From a virus: a stretch of 34,290 nucleotides of DNA. The first letter of the stretch is position 1. The number at the start of each line of letters is the position of its first letter. Shown piece by piece: positions 1 to 6,430 of this stretch. The stretch is taken from IMG/VR virus record IMGVR_UViG_3300029797_000011, positions 1-34,290 of that record. The stretch is one strand, 5' to 3'. The notes under the pieces are model-generated. The model saw only the letters and a list, made by a program, of their open reading frames with translations, was not told the origin of the DNA and did no database searches. A program made the translations under genes and the position numbers.

Positions 1-294
1 CATATACTTTTGCCTCTGGGTTTGCTGACAGAACTGGACAAAGCTGCCCTGGCTGGATACTGTCAAGCGTATGGCAGGTGGCGGTTGGCTGAAGAACAGC
101 TTAATAAAACATCATTGGTAATCGAAACGCAATCCGGAAATATTATTCAGAATCCGTTGGTTGGGATCGCAAATAAGGCCATGGAACATATGCGGAAATT
201 TATTGGTATATTTGGTTTGTCGCCAGCCGACCGGAGCAGAGTTTCGGTTGAAAAGCCCCGACATGACGAAAATAGGTTTGCAAAATTCAAATAA
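1..294 (+). CDS. terS: Terminase small subunit, P27-like (5' end missing)
   Basis: This is the C-terminal part of a phage terminase small subunit, the DNA-recognition partner that loads concatemeric DNA onto the large subunit. The reading frame is open to base 1, so the true start lies upstream; the first in-frame start-like codon (TTG at 10) is not the start. The visible part has the P27-like signature LGLLTELDKAALAGYCQAY followed by a helical stretch and an N-P-x-x-x-x-A-x-K-A segment, typical of the C-terminal half of this family. It lies 3 bases upstream of the large subunit. The call rests on family pattern and position; confidence is good although the protein is incomplete. Confidence 0.82.
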   Translation, partial: HILLPLGLLTELDKAALAGYCQAYGRWRLAEEQLNKTSLVIETQSGNIIQNPLVGIANKAMEHMRKFIGIFGLSPADRSRVSVEKPRHDENRFAKFK

Positions 295-297
295 ACA

Positions 298-2010
298 ATG
301 TCATATCCGCTTACAAACAAATTAAACGCATATGCTAGATCAGTCACATCCGGCAAAACCACGGCCTGTCTTCAGATCCGGCAAGCCTGTCAGCGGCACA
401 TTGATGATCTCAAAGCGTCAACCAAAAAAGGAAACACCTACCCATATCGCTTTGACAAAAACAAATCAGAGCGCATCCTTGACTTTGCTCAAAACATGAA
501 ACACGTAAAAGGCAAATGGGCAGGGCAGTATTTCAAACTGGAGCCATGGCAGTGTTTTTTGATGGGCGTTCCGTTTGGTTGGGTCAGAAAAGAAAACGGC
601 TTGAGACGGTTCAGGGAGATATACGCGGCTATTCCCCGTAAAAACTCAAAGTCAACGATGGGGGCTATCATCGGCCTGTATATGTTTTCAATGGACGGTG
701 AGCAGGGAGCTGAGATTTACAGCGCAGCAACATCTGAAGCGCAAGCCTTTGAGGTTTTTCGTCCGGCTTGGCAGATGACAAAAAAAGCACCTGATTTTAG
801 GGAGTATTTCAACATTAGTCAGGGTGGATCTGACAAGAATCCTGGGAATATATATTCGATGTCTTCAGGGTCCAGGTTTGAAACAGTGATAGGTAAGCCC
901 GGAGACGGAAGTTCACCACATGCGTATATTTTAGACGAGTTCCATGAGGCAAAGACAGAGGAATCATATGACACCGGAAAGACCGGAATGGGCGCAAGGT
1001 CGCAGCCCATGATGGTTGTCATAACCACAGCCGGAACCAACACAGCTTATCCCTGCTATGCCATGCAGAAGAGGTGTGAAAAGGTTTTGTCTGGTGAATT
1101 GGTAAATGATGAGTTGTTCGCCTTGATATATACCATAGACAAAGACGATGACTGGACAGCATCAGAGACATGGCAAAAAGCTAATCCTAATTATGGCGTG
1201 TCAATTTACGCTGATTTCCTGGAATCCCAGAGAAAGACTGCCATTCAAGATCCCCGGAAGCAGAACATTATCAAATGTAAGCATTTAAATATGTGGAGCA
1301 ACGCCGGTGACGCCTGGATGAATATGGTTGAGTGGGGCAAATGCTATGACCCGGATATCAGGATGAAACAATTTGAAGGCAAACCGGTTTTCCTGGGACT
1401 GGATCTGGCATCAAAGATTGACGTTGCTGCGAAAATATATCTGTTCAAAGAGGATGAAACGTATTATCTGTTTGCAAAATACTACATCCCGGAAGAGCGT
1501 ACATTTTCAGAAGAACATGCCCACTATGCCGGGTGGGTGCATGACGGATACATGGAAGCAACGCCGGGGGCCAGAATTGACATTAACGAAATTCAGGAAA
1601 GCATCAAGCAGGATGCCAAGGATTTTGGCCTTGCAGGATCTGAAAACGGAAGCGGAGAGGTGTGTAATGACCCATGGAACGCCCAGCAACTCATCACAAA
1701 TTTGATCGGTGACGGTGTGGCCTGCGTTGAAGTTCCTCAAACTGTAACAATGCTTTCTGAACCTATGAAAGAAATTGAAGCCCTGGTAAAATCAGAGAAA
1801 CTCAAGCACGACGGCAACCCGGTCACAAACTGGATGATTGCAAACGTGTGTTGTCGAGTGGATAAAAAAGATAATATCTTTCCCTTCAAAGAGGGTGATG
1901 AGAATAAGATAGATGGCGCCGTGGCGCTAATAACCGCCATGGCCCGGGCAATGTATACTCAGGTAGATGAAACGTCAATATATTCAACCAGAGGAGTGTT
2001 AACATTTTGA
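298..2010 (+). CDS. terL: Terminase large subunit (packaging ATPase/nuclease)
   Basis: This is the motor that cuts concatemeric phage DNA and pumps it through the portal. The 570-residue length is normal. A phage-type Walker A (IPRKNSKST, residues about 112-120) is followed by Walker B (AYILDEF, residues about 209-215; D213/E214 for Mg2+ and catalysis). The C-terminal RNase H-like nuclease domain starts with LGLDLAS, where D369 would be the first metal-binding Asp. The N-terminal LEPWQ(C/x)F motif is typical of the HK97/P27-associated terminase family. The ATG lies 3 bases after the small-subunit stop. The stop overlaps the next gene by one base (TGATG), so the downstream small gene is probably translationally coupled. 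Confidence 0.95.
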   Translation: MSYPLTNKLNAYARSVTSGKTTACLQIRQACQRHIDDLKASTKKGNTYPYRFDKNKSERILDFAQNMKHVKGKWAGQYFKLEPWQCFLMGVPFGWVRKENGLRRFREIYAAIPRKNSKSTMGAIIGLYMFSMDGEQGAEIYSAATSEAQAFEVFRPAWQMTKKAPDFREYFNISQGGSDKNPGNIYSMSSGSRFETVIGKPGDGSSPHAYILDEFHEAKTEESYDTGKTGMGARSQPMMVVITTAGTNTAYPCYAMQKRCEKVLSGELVNDELFALIYTIDKDDDWTASETWQKANPNYGVSIYADFLESQRKTAIQDPRKQNIIKCKHLNMWSNAGDAWMNMVEWGKCYDPDIRMKQFEGKPVFLGLDLASKIDVAAKIYLFKEDETYYLFAKYYIPEERTFSEEHAHYAGWVHDGYMEATPGARIDINEIQESIKQDAKDFGLAGSENGSGEVCNDPWNAQQLITNLIGDGVACVEVPQTVTMLSEPMKEIEALVKSEKLKHDGNPVTNWMIANVCCRVDKKDNIFPFKEGDENKIDGAVALITAMARAMYTQVDETSIYSTRGVLTF

Positions 2011-2213
2011 TGGTCTTACCAAAAAAAGGGCTTCTAAGAGTAGATGAAGTAGCAGAGTTTTTTTCTGTTAATCCTGTAACAGTGTATCGCTGGATATCCG
2101 ACGGCCTGATCACAGCCGAAAAATACCGAAAGATAATCCGTGTGCATCGGGAATCTGTTATTGCGTTCCGTAAAAATTCTATCATTGATCCTGAATCGAG
2201 GTTTTCATTGTAA
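2010..2213 (+). CDS. Excisionase-like helix-turn-helix protein
   Basis: This 67-residue protein has a MerR/excisionase-type winged helix: LLRVDEVAEFFSVNPVTVYR is the helix-turn-helix, then WISDGLI and a wing ending in VHRESVIAF. The family binds DNA as an excision factor, regulator or packaging accessory. I chose the ATG at 2010, which overlaps the large-terminase stop (TGATG), over the TTG one codon earlier; a GAGGAG ribosome site lies at 1991-1996. Co-transcription with the terminase suggests a late role, perhaps in packaging or late regulation rather than excision, but that is inference. It is the last gene before a terminator. Confidence 0.75.
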   Translation: MVLPKKGLLRVDEVAEFFSVNPVTVYRWISDGLITAEKYRKIIRVHRESVIAFRKNSIIDPESRFSL

Positions 2214-2239
2214 TTTAAAATACCTACCTACACCACAGA

Positions 2240-2268
2240 AGCTCAGGTTTTCGCCTGGGCTTTTTTTT
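2240..2268 (+). terminator. Intrinsic terminator after the terminase operon
   Basis: An 8-bp stem (AGCTCAGG pairing with CCTGGGCT, one G-T wobble) closes a TTTTCG loop and runs into eight T residues. It ends the terminase transcription unit. The same stem, including the wobble, recurs at 4054-4074. Confidence 0.88.
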
Positions 2269-2291
2269 ATTAAAAAAATATGTTTTTTTGC

Positions 2292-2320
2292 TTGACAAAG
2301 ATAATATATCATAATATCTT
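2292..2320 (+). promoter_or_regulatory. Sigma70-type promoter of the GGCNN-array cassette
   Basis: A perfect -35 hexamer TTGACA (2292-2297), a 17-base AT-rich spacer and a -10 hexamer TATCTT (2315-2320) lie 24 bases after the upstream terminator. Predicted transcription would start near 2327, just before the first GGCNN array, so the array would be in the 5' leader of the 157-aa gene. Confidence 0.72.
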
Positions 2321-2341
2321 ACACCATAAGCCATTAAACAT

Positions 2342-2389
2342 GGCAGGCAGGGCAAGGCCTGGCTGGGCGAGGCAAGGCGTGGCAGGCAT
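2342..2389 (+). repeat. Short GGCNN pentanucleotide array (array 1)
   Basis: This is a tandem array of ten units. Each begins with GGC followed by two variable bases: AG, AA, CT, TG, GA, AA, GT, AT. Two units are four bases long (GGCA). The array follows the trinucleotide CAT and ends in GGCA-GGCAT-AA. It occupies the leader between the promoter and the 157-aa gene. The identical boundaries of the larger array at 2900-3134 show the two are related elements rather than chance GC-rich DNA. Confidence 0.9.
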
Positions 2390-2411
2390 AAACTAAAACA
2401 GGGAGCATAAG

Positions 2412-2885
2412 ATGGACATAAAAAAAGCAATCCAAGAGAAAGTAAATGAAATCTATAAAGACCAAGGGCAGGTGACGCCATCGGGTTTACTGAATGCGGC
2501 AAAACCCCAAAACAGCCCCATTCATAATGCCTTTGAATGGGATAATAAAAAAGCAGGCCATGAGTTTAGGCTCATCCAGGCCCGGCAGTGGATCAGGAAG
2601 GTCACAATTACCGTTGAAGACCGTGAAGAAAGACTGATCCATGTTCCAAGGATTGAACCAAACGCAGCGACACAGGAAGGCTATTACAAACCGGCATCCA
2701 TCGTTGTCAACTTGCCAGACGAATATCAGAGGGCCAAAATGGCGATGGTGTCAAAGCTGAACTCCGCTCAGTTTGCCCTTGAAGAGCTGGAAACAGCAGC
2801 GGCCAACCGGGGAGACGGACAAAAGGCAGATTTCCAGCGTGCTAAAAAGGCTTTCCAGGAAGTACGGGAAGCTCTTTCCGCTTAA
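2412..2885 (+). CDS. Conserved-looking phage protein of unknown function behind array 1
   Basis: This 157-residue soluble protein is predicted to be mostly helical. The central segment HNAFEWDNKKAGHEFRLIQA (residues 38-57) looks like a constrained phage-protein motif: Asp/Trp/Glu-rich and then an amphipathic helix with Arg-Gln. The tail (residues about 110-157) is a long charged helix, likely coiled coil. There is no signal peptide, membrane segment or recognised catalytic motif. The start has a good ribosome site (GGGAG at 2401-2405). It is the first gene of the promoter-to-terminator cassette and is flanked on both sides by GGCNN arrays, so a role in binding or maintaining these arrays is possible, but that is inference only. 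Confidence 0.85.
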   Translation: MDIKKAIQEKVNEIYKDQGQVTPSGLLNAAKPQNSPIHNAFEWDNKKAGHEFRLIQARQWIRKVTITVEDREERLIHVPRIEPNAATQEGYYKPASIVVNLPDEYQRAKMAMVSKLNSAQFALEELETAAANRGDGQKADFQRAKKAFQEVREALSA

Positions 2886-2899
2886 CAATTGCTCCTCAT

Positions 2900-3134
2900 G
2901 GCAAGGCGTCGCAGGCGAGGCAAGGCTCGGCATGGCGAGGCACGTATAGGCGAGGCACGGCGTCGCAGGCGAGGCAGGCGAGGCGGGTCGAGGCGGGTCA
3001 AGGCTTGGCTTGGCTCGGCGAGGCAGGGCGAGGCATGGCTAGGATGGGCATGGCCCGGCGTGGCGCTGCACGGCGAGGCGCGGCAGGCATGGCTCGGCAA
3101 GGCAGGGATAGTCGCGGCTCGGCAGGGCAGGCAT
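2900..3134 (+). repeat. Long GGCNN pentanucleotide array (array 2)
   Basis: About 48 consecutive units fit the pattern GGC plus two variable bases. Five units are shortened to four bases (GGCA or CGCA), and a few have point changes (GTATA, GTCGA, GTCAA, GGATG, TGCAC, GGATA, GTCGC). An 18-base segment recurs exactly at 2905-2922 and 2959-2976, evidence of internal duplication. The start (CAT-GGC) and end (GGCA-GGCAT-AA) match array 1. Because GCC is rare on this strand, the transcript would be G-rich with little self-pairing. The array fills the gap between the 157-aa and 213-aa genes and is probably transcribed. Confidence 0.92.
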
Positions 3135-3143
3135 AAGTACAAC

Positions 3144-3174
3144 CCGGTAACCGGCTGACCGGAACAACAGCCGG
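3144..3174 (+). promoter_or_regulatory. Overlapping inverted repeats in the leader of the 213-aa gene
   Basis: CCGGT-A-ACCGG (3144-3154) overlaps CCGGCTG (3151-3157), which is perfectly complementary to CAGCCGG (3168-3174) across a 10-base loop. Both hairpins use bases 3151-3154, so they cannot form together. They sit between array 2 and the ribosome site GGAG (3184-3187), where they could modulate translation or terminate array transcripts; there is no T-tract directly after. Confidence 0.5.
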
Positions 3175-3195
3175 ATTTATAAAGGAGCAAAGACA

Positions 3196-3837
3196 ATGGC
3201 AAAAAAAGCAGAACAGAAAACAGAATCAATTTCAATCACACCGCCAAATTTTGAGCGGATCGCATTAACCCTTAAAGGCACTGCACCCTTGATGCAGGCC
3301 AGGTTTTCAGCAAAGGCGATGCAGGCAATGATGAGCAAGATGGAGGCTGGCAGCACGGCAGGCAAGGGGACAAAACGCAAAGCACGGGATTTTGAAGATG
3401 ATTTTCAGCAGGCTATGCACAAATCAACCGAAGGATGGATTGGTGTCCCGGCAGCAGCATTGCGGAACGCGTGTATTGATGTTTGCAGGATGACCGGGTT
3501 CAAGATGACCCATGCCAAAATGAGCTTGTTTGTCGAAGCCGATGGACTGGATCAGGTTGACGGCCAGCCGCTTGTCAGAATCGACGCAGGCGAACCGGAA
3601 AAAACAGAAATGGCCACCAGGAACGCTACTGGAGTTGCTGACATTCGAATCCGGCCTATGTGGCGAGATTGGAAATTGAATGTGGTTCTGCGGTATGATG
3701 CCGATCAATTCACAAGCTCAGATGTTATAAACCTTGTGGCAAGGGCCGGTATTCAATGCGGTCTTGGCGAGGGTCGGCCATACTCAAAAAAATCGAATGG
3801 CATGGGGTATGGAACATTTGAAGTCGTGACTGATTAG
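3196..3837 (+). CDS. Unknown phage protein with a RAMP-like glycine-rich C-terminus
   Basis: This 213-residue protein is preceded by AAAGGAG (3181-3187). I see beta-rich segments starting at ALTLKGTAPLMQARF (residues 23-37), a Lys/Arg-rich linker (50-65), WIGVPAAALRNACIDVCR (81-98) and a C-terminal stretch GLGEGRP ... GMGYGTF (189-208). The W-I-G-V-P-A-x-x-L-R-N-A element and the final G-x-G-x-x-R...G-x-G-Y-G-x-F pattern resemble the 'insert then Arg helix' and glycine-rich loop of RAMP proteins (Cas5/Cas6/Cas7, ferredoxin-like RNA binders). This resemblance is my inference; there is no CRISPR locus here, and another fold is possible. It lies behind array 2 and before a ribbon-helix-helix gene in the same unit. 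Confidence 0.85.
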   Translation: MAKKAEQKTESISITPPNFERIALTLKGTAPLMQARFSAKAMQAMMSKMEAGSTAGKGTKRKARDFEDDFQQAMHKSTEGWIGVPAAALRNACIDVCRMTGFKMTHAKMSLFVEADGLDQVDGQPLVRIDAGEPEKTEMATRNATGVADIRIRPMWRDWKLNVVLRYDADQFTSSDVINLVARAGIQCGLGEGRPYSKKSNGMGYGTFEVVTD

Positions 3838-3846
3838 ATCGTAAAA

Positions 3847-3880
3847 GCCGGGCCACCCATGCTATATTCAGTGACCCGGC
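3847..3880 (+). promoter_or_regulatory. Imperfect 10-bp inverted repeat before the RHH gene
   Basis: GCCGGGCCAC (3847-3856) and GTGACCCGGC (3871-3880) pair with one mismatch across a 14-base loop. It lies immediately after the 213-aa gene and just before the ribosome site of the RHH gene. It could be a ribbon-helix-helix operator, an mRNA stability hairpin, or a partial terminator on the minus strand (TTTT follows on that side). Confidence 0.5.
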
Positions 3881-3897
3881 AAAAAGCGAGGTAGAAA

Positions 3898-4029
3898 ATG
3901 AAGAAAGCGATACAAGTGATGCTCGGAGAAGAAGATATAGCAAAACTTGAAAAAAAGGCAAAAGAACAGGGTCACACAATAAGCTCCTTTGTGCGGCACA
4001 TCATCAAAAGTTTTCTTAAAACATCTTAA
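3898..4029 (+). CDS. Small ribbon-helix-helix (CopG/Arc-like) DNA-binding protein
   Basis: This 43-residue gene reads M-K-K-A-I-Q-V-M-L for the short beta strand, then helix 1 (EEDIAKLEKKAKEQG), a turn (HTI) and helix 2 (SSFVRHIIKSFLK). That is the full ribbon-helix-helix layout; such proteins dimerise and insert the two-stranded ribbon in the major groove. GCGAGG at 3886-3891 serves as ribosome site. It is the last gene of the array cassette, directly upstream of the second terminator, and likely autoregulates the cassette (candidate operators: the inverted repeat at 3847-3880 or sequence at the 2292 promoter). Its target is not shown by the sequence. Confidence 0.78.
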   Translation: MKKAIQVMLGEEDIAKLEKKAKEQGHTISSFVRHIIKSFLKTS

Positions 4030-4053
4030 CCCACCAACCATCCCACCACCAAA

Positions 4054-4080
4054 AGCTCAGGTAACCCCTGGGCTTTTTCT
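4054..4080 (+). terminator. Intrinsic terminator closing the array cassette
   Basis: The stem AGCTCAGG/CCTGGGCT, identical in both arms to the terminator at 2240, closes a TAACC loop and is followed by TTTTTCTTTTT. It ends transcription from the 2292 promoter. The next ~100 bases to 4180 are AT-rich with no convincing promoter that I can see, although portal-operon transcription must enter somewhere. Confidence 0.85.
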
Positions 4081-4180
4081 TTTTCTGCAATACCCTCTAA
4101 TCCCCTCCCTTCCATATCAAATAAACACAAAACACTGATAAGATAGGCGTATTTAAATTATCAAAAGGCCAGAAAAAGAA

Positions 4181-4381
4181 ATGGCATTTATGAGATTTAC
4201 ATTTTCAGTATTTTCAAGAATTAAAGCTATTGCTTTGACCCCTATCGACATTCGCGATTTATTATATTTCATCGGGCTCGGACTCCTTTCTTATGGTGTG
4301 TATCTCATTAAGCCGTATCTTGCGTTCATAGTATCAGGCACAATTTTGATGTTAACCGCTTATATGTCAGGCGGTAAATAA
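4181..4381 (+). CDS. Small two-helix membrane protein upstream of portal
   Basis: This 66-residue protein has a basic N-terminal amphipathic segment, then two predicted transmembrane helices: residues about 25-42 (LLYFIGLGLLSYGVYLI) and 45-62 (PYLAFIVSGTILMLTAYM). It has no signal peptide cleavage site or enzyme motif. The stop overlaps the portal ATG by one base (TAATG). Small membrane proteins are often found just before HK97-type portal genes, and a role in head assembly at the membrane has been suggested for some; I cannot assign a function here. Confidence 0.75.
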   Translation: MAFMRFTFSVFSRIKAIALTPIDIRDLLYFIGLGLLSYGVYLIKPYLAFIVSGTILMLTAYMSGGK

Positions 4382-5586
4382 TGGGCATTGTCTCCAGGAT
4401 GGCCCGGCCCAAAGCGATATCTAAAGAGATGGAAAGGGTATTGCGGGAACAGTTTTCCGGCGGGTCAACTGTTGCCGGAACTTCGGTATCAAGCGATACT
4501 GCAATGCGCCAAGCAACCGTATATTCATGCGTTAACGTACTATCAAGGGCATTGGCGCAGCTTCCATGTCATCTTTACACCATGGAAGGTAAGAACAAAG
4601 TAAAAGCTATAAAAACAAAAGAATACCGTCTAATCCACAACCGGCCAAACGATTGGATGACACCAAGCGAATTCAAATCAATGATGATGAACCACCTTGC
4701 TTTGCGCGGCAACTTCTATGCTTATAAAGGCGGCAAGGGTGGAACGGTATCTGAATTATTGCCTATTCATCCGGACAAAATGCTAAGCGTTTCTCAAGAT
4801 AAAGATTGGTCAGTAAAATATAAAGTTCGGTTTGGCAACGGCGATGAAAAGATATTTGATTCAAGCCGGATACTCCACATAAAGGGCATGGTTTCAGACG
4901 GCTTTACAGGTGTTAACCCAATTCAGTATATCCGGGAATCAATTGGCTTGGGTCTGGCAGCTGAAGAATTTGGTGCAAGATATTTCGGGTCAGGAACGCA
5001 CCCAGGGATGATTGTTGAACACCCAGGCAGGCTTGGAGAAGAGGCTTACAACAACCTCAAGGGATCGCTTAATGATAAGTATTCCGGTTTAGGCAAAGCA
5101 CATCGCCTGATGCTGCTTGAAGAGGGAATGAAAGCACACAAGATCACCATTGACCCAAAAGATGCCCAATTCCTTGAGTTACGGCAATACCAAAGGTCTG
5201 AGATTGTGGATATCTTTTTCGCGATCCCCCTCTCATTGATTAATAAATCAGACGCAAATGCAACATTCGCAAGTGCTGAACAGTTTTCTATCAGCTTTGT
5301 TGTTTATACGCTTGTGCCGTGGTTGGTATCAATCGAAGAGGCTTTGAATAGGGACATTCTTTCAATGCAGATGCAGGAAAACTATTACTACAAATTCGTT
5401 ACACAGGGACTTTTGAGGGGGTCTTTCAAGGATCAAATGGATGGGTTTGCAACTGCTATAGATAAAGAATTGATGAATCCAAACGAATGTCGGGAGCTTT
5501 TGGAGATGAACCCATATGATGGCGGTGACGAATACCGCACACGAACCAGCACGGTAAAAACAGACATAGGGAAGACAGATAAATGA
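4381..5586 (+). CDS. Portal protein, HK97-like family
   Basis: At 401 residues this is the usual length for an HK97-type portal, the dodecameric ring at the head vertex through which DNA is packaged and ejected and which nucleates the capsid. The family pattern is clear: an N-terminal AMRQATVYSCVNVLSRALAQ segment (residues about 41-60), LIHNRPNDWMTPSEF, an HIKG element, and the C-terminal ARYFGSG...GMIV region, followed by RSEIVDIFFAIP and the SAEQFSISFV helix. It overlaps the small membrane gene by one base and the protease gene by four (ATGA), so portal and protease are coupled. Confidence 0.95.
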   Translation: MGIVSRMARPKAISKEMERVLREQFSGGSTVAGTSVSSDTAMRQATVYSCVNVLSRALAQLPCHLYTMEGKNKVKAIKTKEYRLIHNRPNDWMTPSEFKSMMMNHLALRGNFYAYKGGKGGTVSELLPIHPDKMLSVSQDKDWSVKYKVRFGNGDEKIFDSSRILHIKGMVSDGFTGVNPIQYIRESIGLGLAAEEFGARYFGSGTHPGMIVEHPGRLGEEAYNNLKGSLNDKYSGLGKAHRLMLLEEGMKAHKITIDPKDAQFLELRQYQRSEIVDIFFAIPLSLINKSDANATFASAEQFSISFVVYTLVPWLVSIEEALNRDILSMQMQENYYYKFVTQGLLRGSFKDQMDGFATAIDKELMNPNECRELLEMNPYDGGDEYRTRTSTVKTDIGKTDK

Positions 5587-6428
5587 AACTATCATACAGA
5601 AACGAGAAAAACGCCCGGTTTATCTCTGAATTTTATAACAAGCCGTTGGAAAAGCCAGATTGGTACAAAATTGAAAATGTAACAGATGATGAAGCGGAAA
5701 TACTCATCTATGACGCAATCGGCTGGCCGTTTAACGATGCTGCAGATTTTATCCAGGCCATACGTGGAATTACAAGTCCGAAAATAACAATACGCATTAA
5801 CTCGCCGGGTGGAGATGTGTTTGACGGGATTGCAATCTCTAATGCTATTGCCTCGCATCCGTCTAAGCCGATTACAAGGATAGAGTCTCTTGCAGCTTCG
5901 GCAGCCTCTTACATTGCGGTTTCCGGCCATGAAAAGCAAGCATATAAAAACACAATGATAATGATTCACGAGCCCATGACAGGAATGTGGGGCAATCAGC
6001 ATGACTTGAGAGACGTGGCGGATATATTAAAGCAAATTAACGAGCAGATGATTGATATCTATGCTGATAATACCAACGTCGGCAAACGAGAATTAAAATC
6101 AATGCTTAAAGATGAAACATGGATGACGGCATCAGTAGCAAAAGAAAAAGGGTTTGTTGATACAATCATAAGTGCCGGGTCTACTGCAGAATCTAAATTT
6201 GATTTATCCATGTTTGCAAGCGCACCTGAGACTTTCCATTCAGATTCACGAAAACCGACTGAAAGAAATATCGAACGTGCCCTGCGGGATGCCGGGATGT
6301 CTCGATCTGAAGCTAAAGCCTTGCTTGCGGGACGCCAGCCTGACGAAAGCTATATTGAAGAAAAGGTTAAAAACCTTGAAGAGCGAATTGCAGCACAAAA
6401 TACACTATTGAAATTTAAAGGAGTATAA
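5583..6428 (+). CDS. Prohead protease, ClpP/S14-type
   Basis: This is the head-maturation serine protease, which cleaves the capsid delta domain and itself during prohead maturation. The 281-residue protein has a ClpP-fold core: INSPGGDVFDGIAISNAI (residues about 72-89), nucleophile Ser106 in LAASAAS, and His129 in MIHEP; the downstream helix DLRDVADILKQINEQM supplies the usual third part of the triad. The C-terminal ~70 residues (ERALRDAGMSRSEAK ... coiled coil) resemble the extension commonly seen when the protease sits next to an HK97-fold capsid. The start overlaps the portal stop, and the stop is two bases before the capsid ATG, beneath a good AGGAG site. Confidence 0.93.
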   Translation: MKLSYRNEKNARFISEFYNKPLEKPDWYKIENVTDDEAEILIYDAIGWPFNDAADFIQAIRGITSPKITIRINSPGGDVFDGIAISNAIASHPSKPITRIESLAASAASYIAVSGHEKQAYKNTMIMIHEPMTGMWGNQHDLRDVADILKQINEQMIDIYADNTNVGKRELKSMLKDETWMTASVAKEKGFVDTIISAGSTAESKFDLSMFASAPETFHSDSRKPTERNIERALRDAGMSRSEAKALLAGRQPDESYIEEKVKNLEERIAAQNTLLKFKGV

Positions 6429-6430
6429 AT

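Noticed and set aside
2900-3134. CRISPR-like array
   Set aside because: The unit is only five bases with two variable positions; there are no 20-40 base repeats or spacers and no cas1/cas2 gene nearby.
2889-3158. An 89-aa rightward frame (and a 117-aa leftward one) through array 2
   Set aside because: The Arg/Gly/Ala-rich products come from the GGCNN repeat itself; the 5-base period shifts codons, there is no ribosome site, and both strands are open only because stop codons are rare in the unit.
4081-4180. Promoter for the portal operon
   Set aside because: The AT-rich gap must receive transcription, but no -35/-10 pair with acceptable spacing was convincing by eye.
5592-6002. 136-aa leftward frame opposite the prohead protease
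   Set aside because: It has irregular Cys/Arg-rich composition, no ribosome site and complete overlap with a well supported gene.
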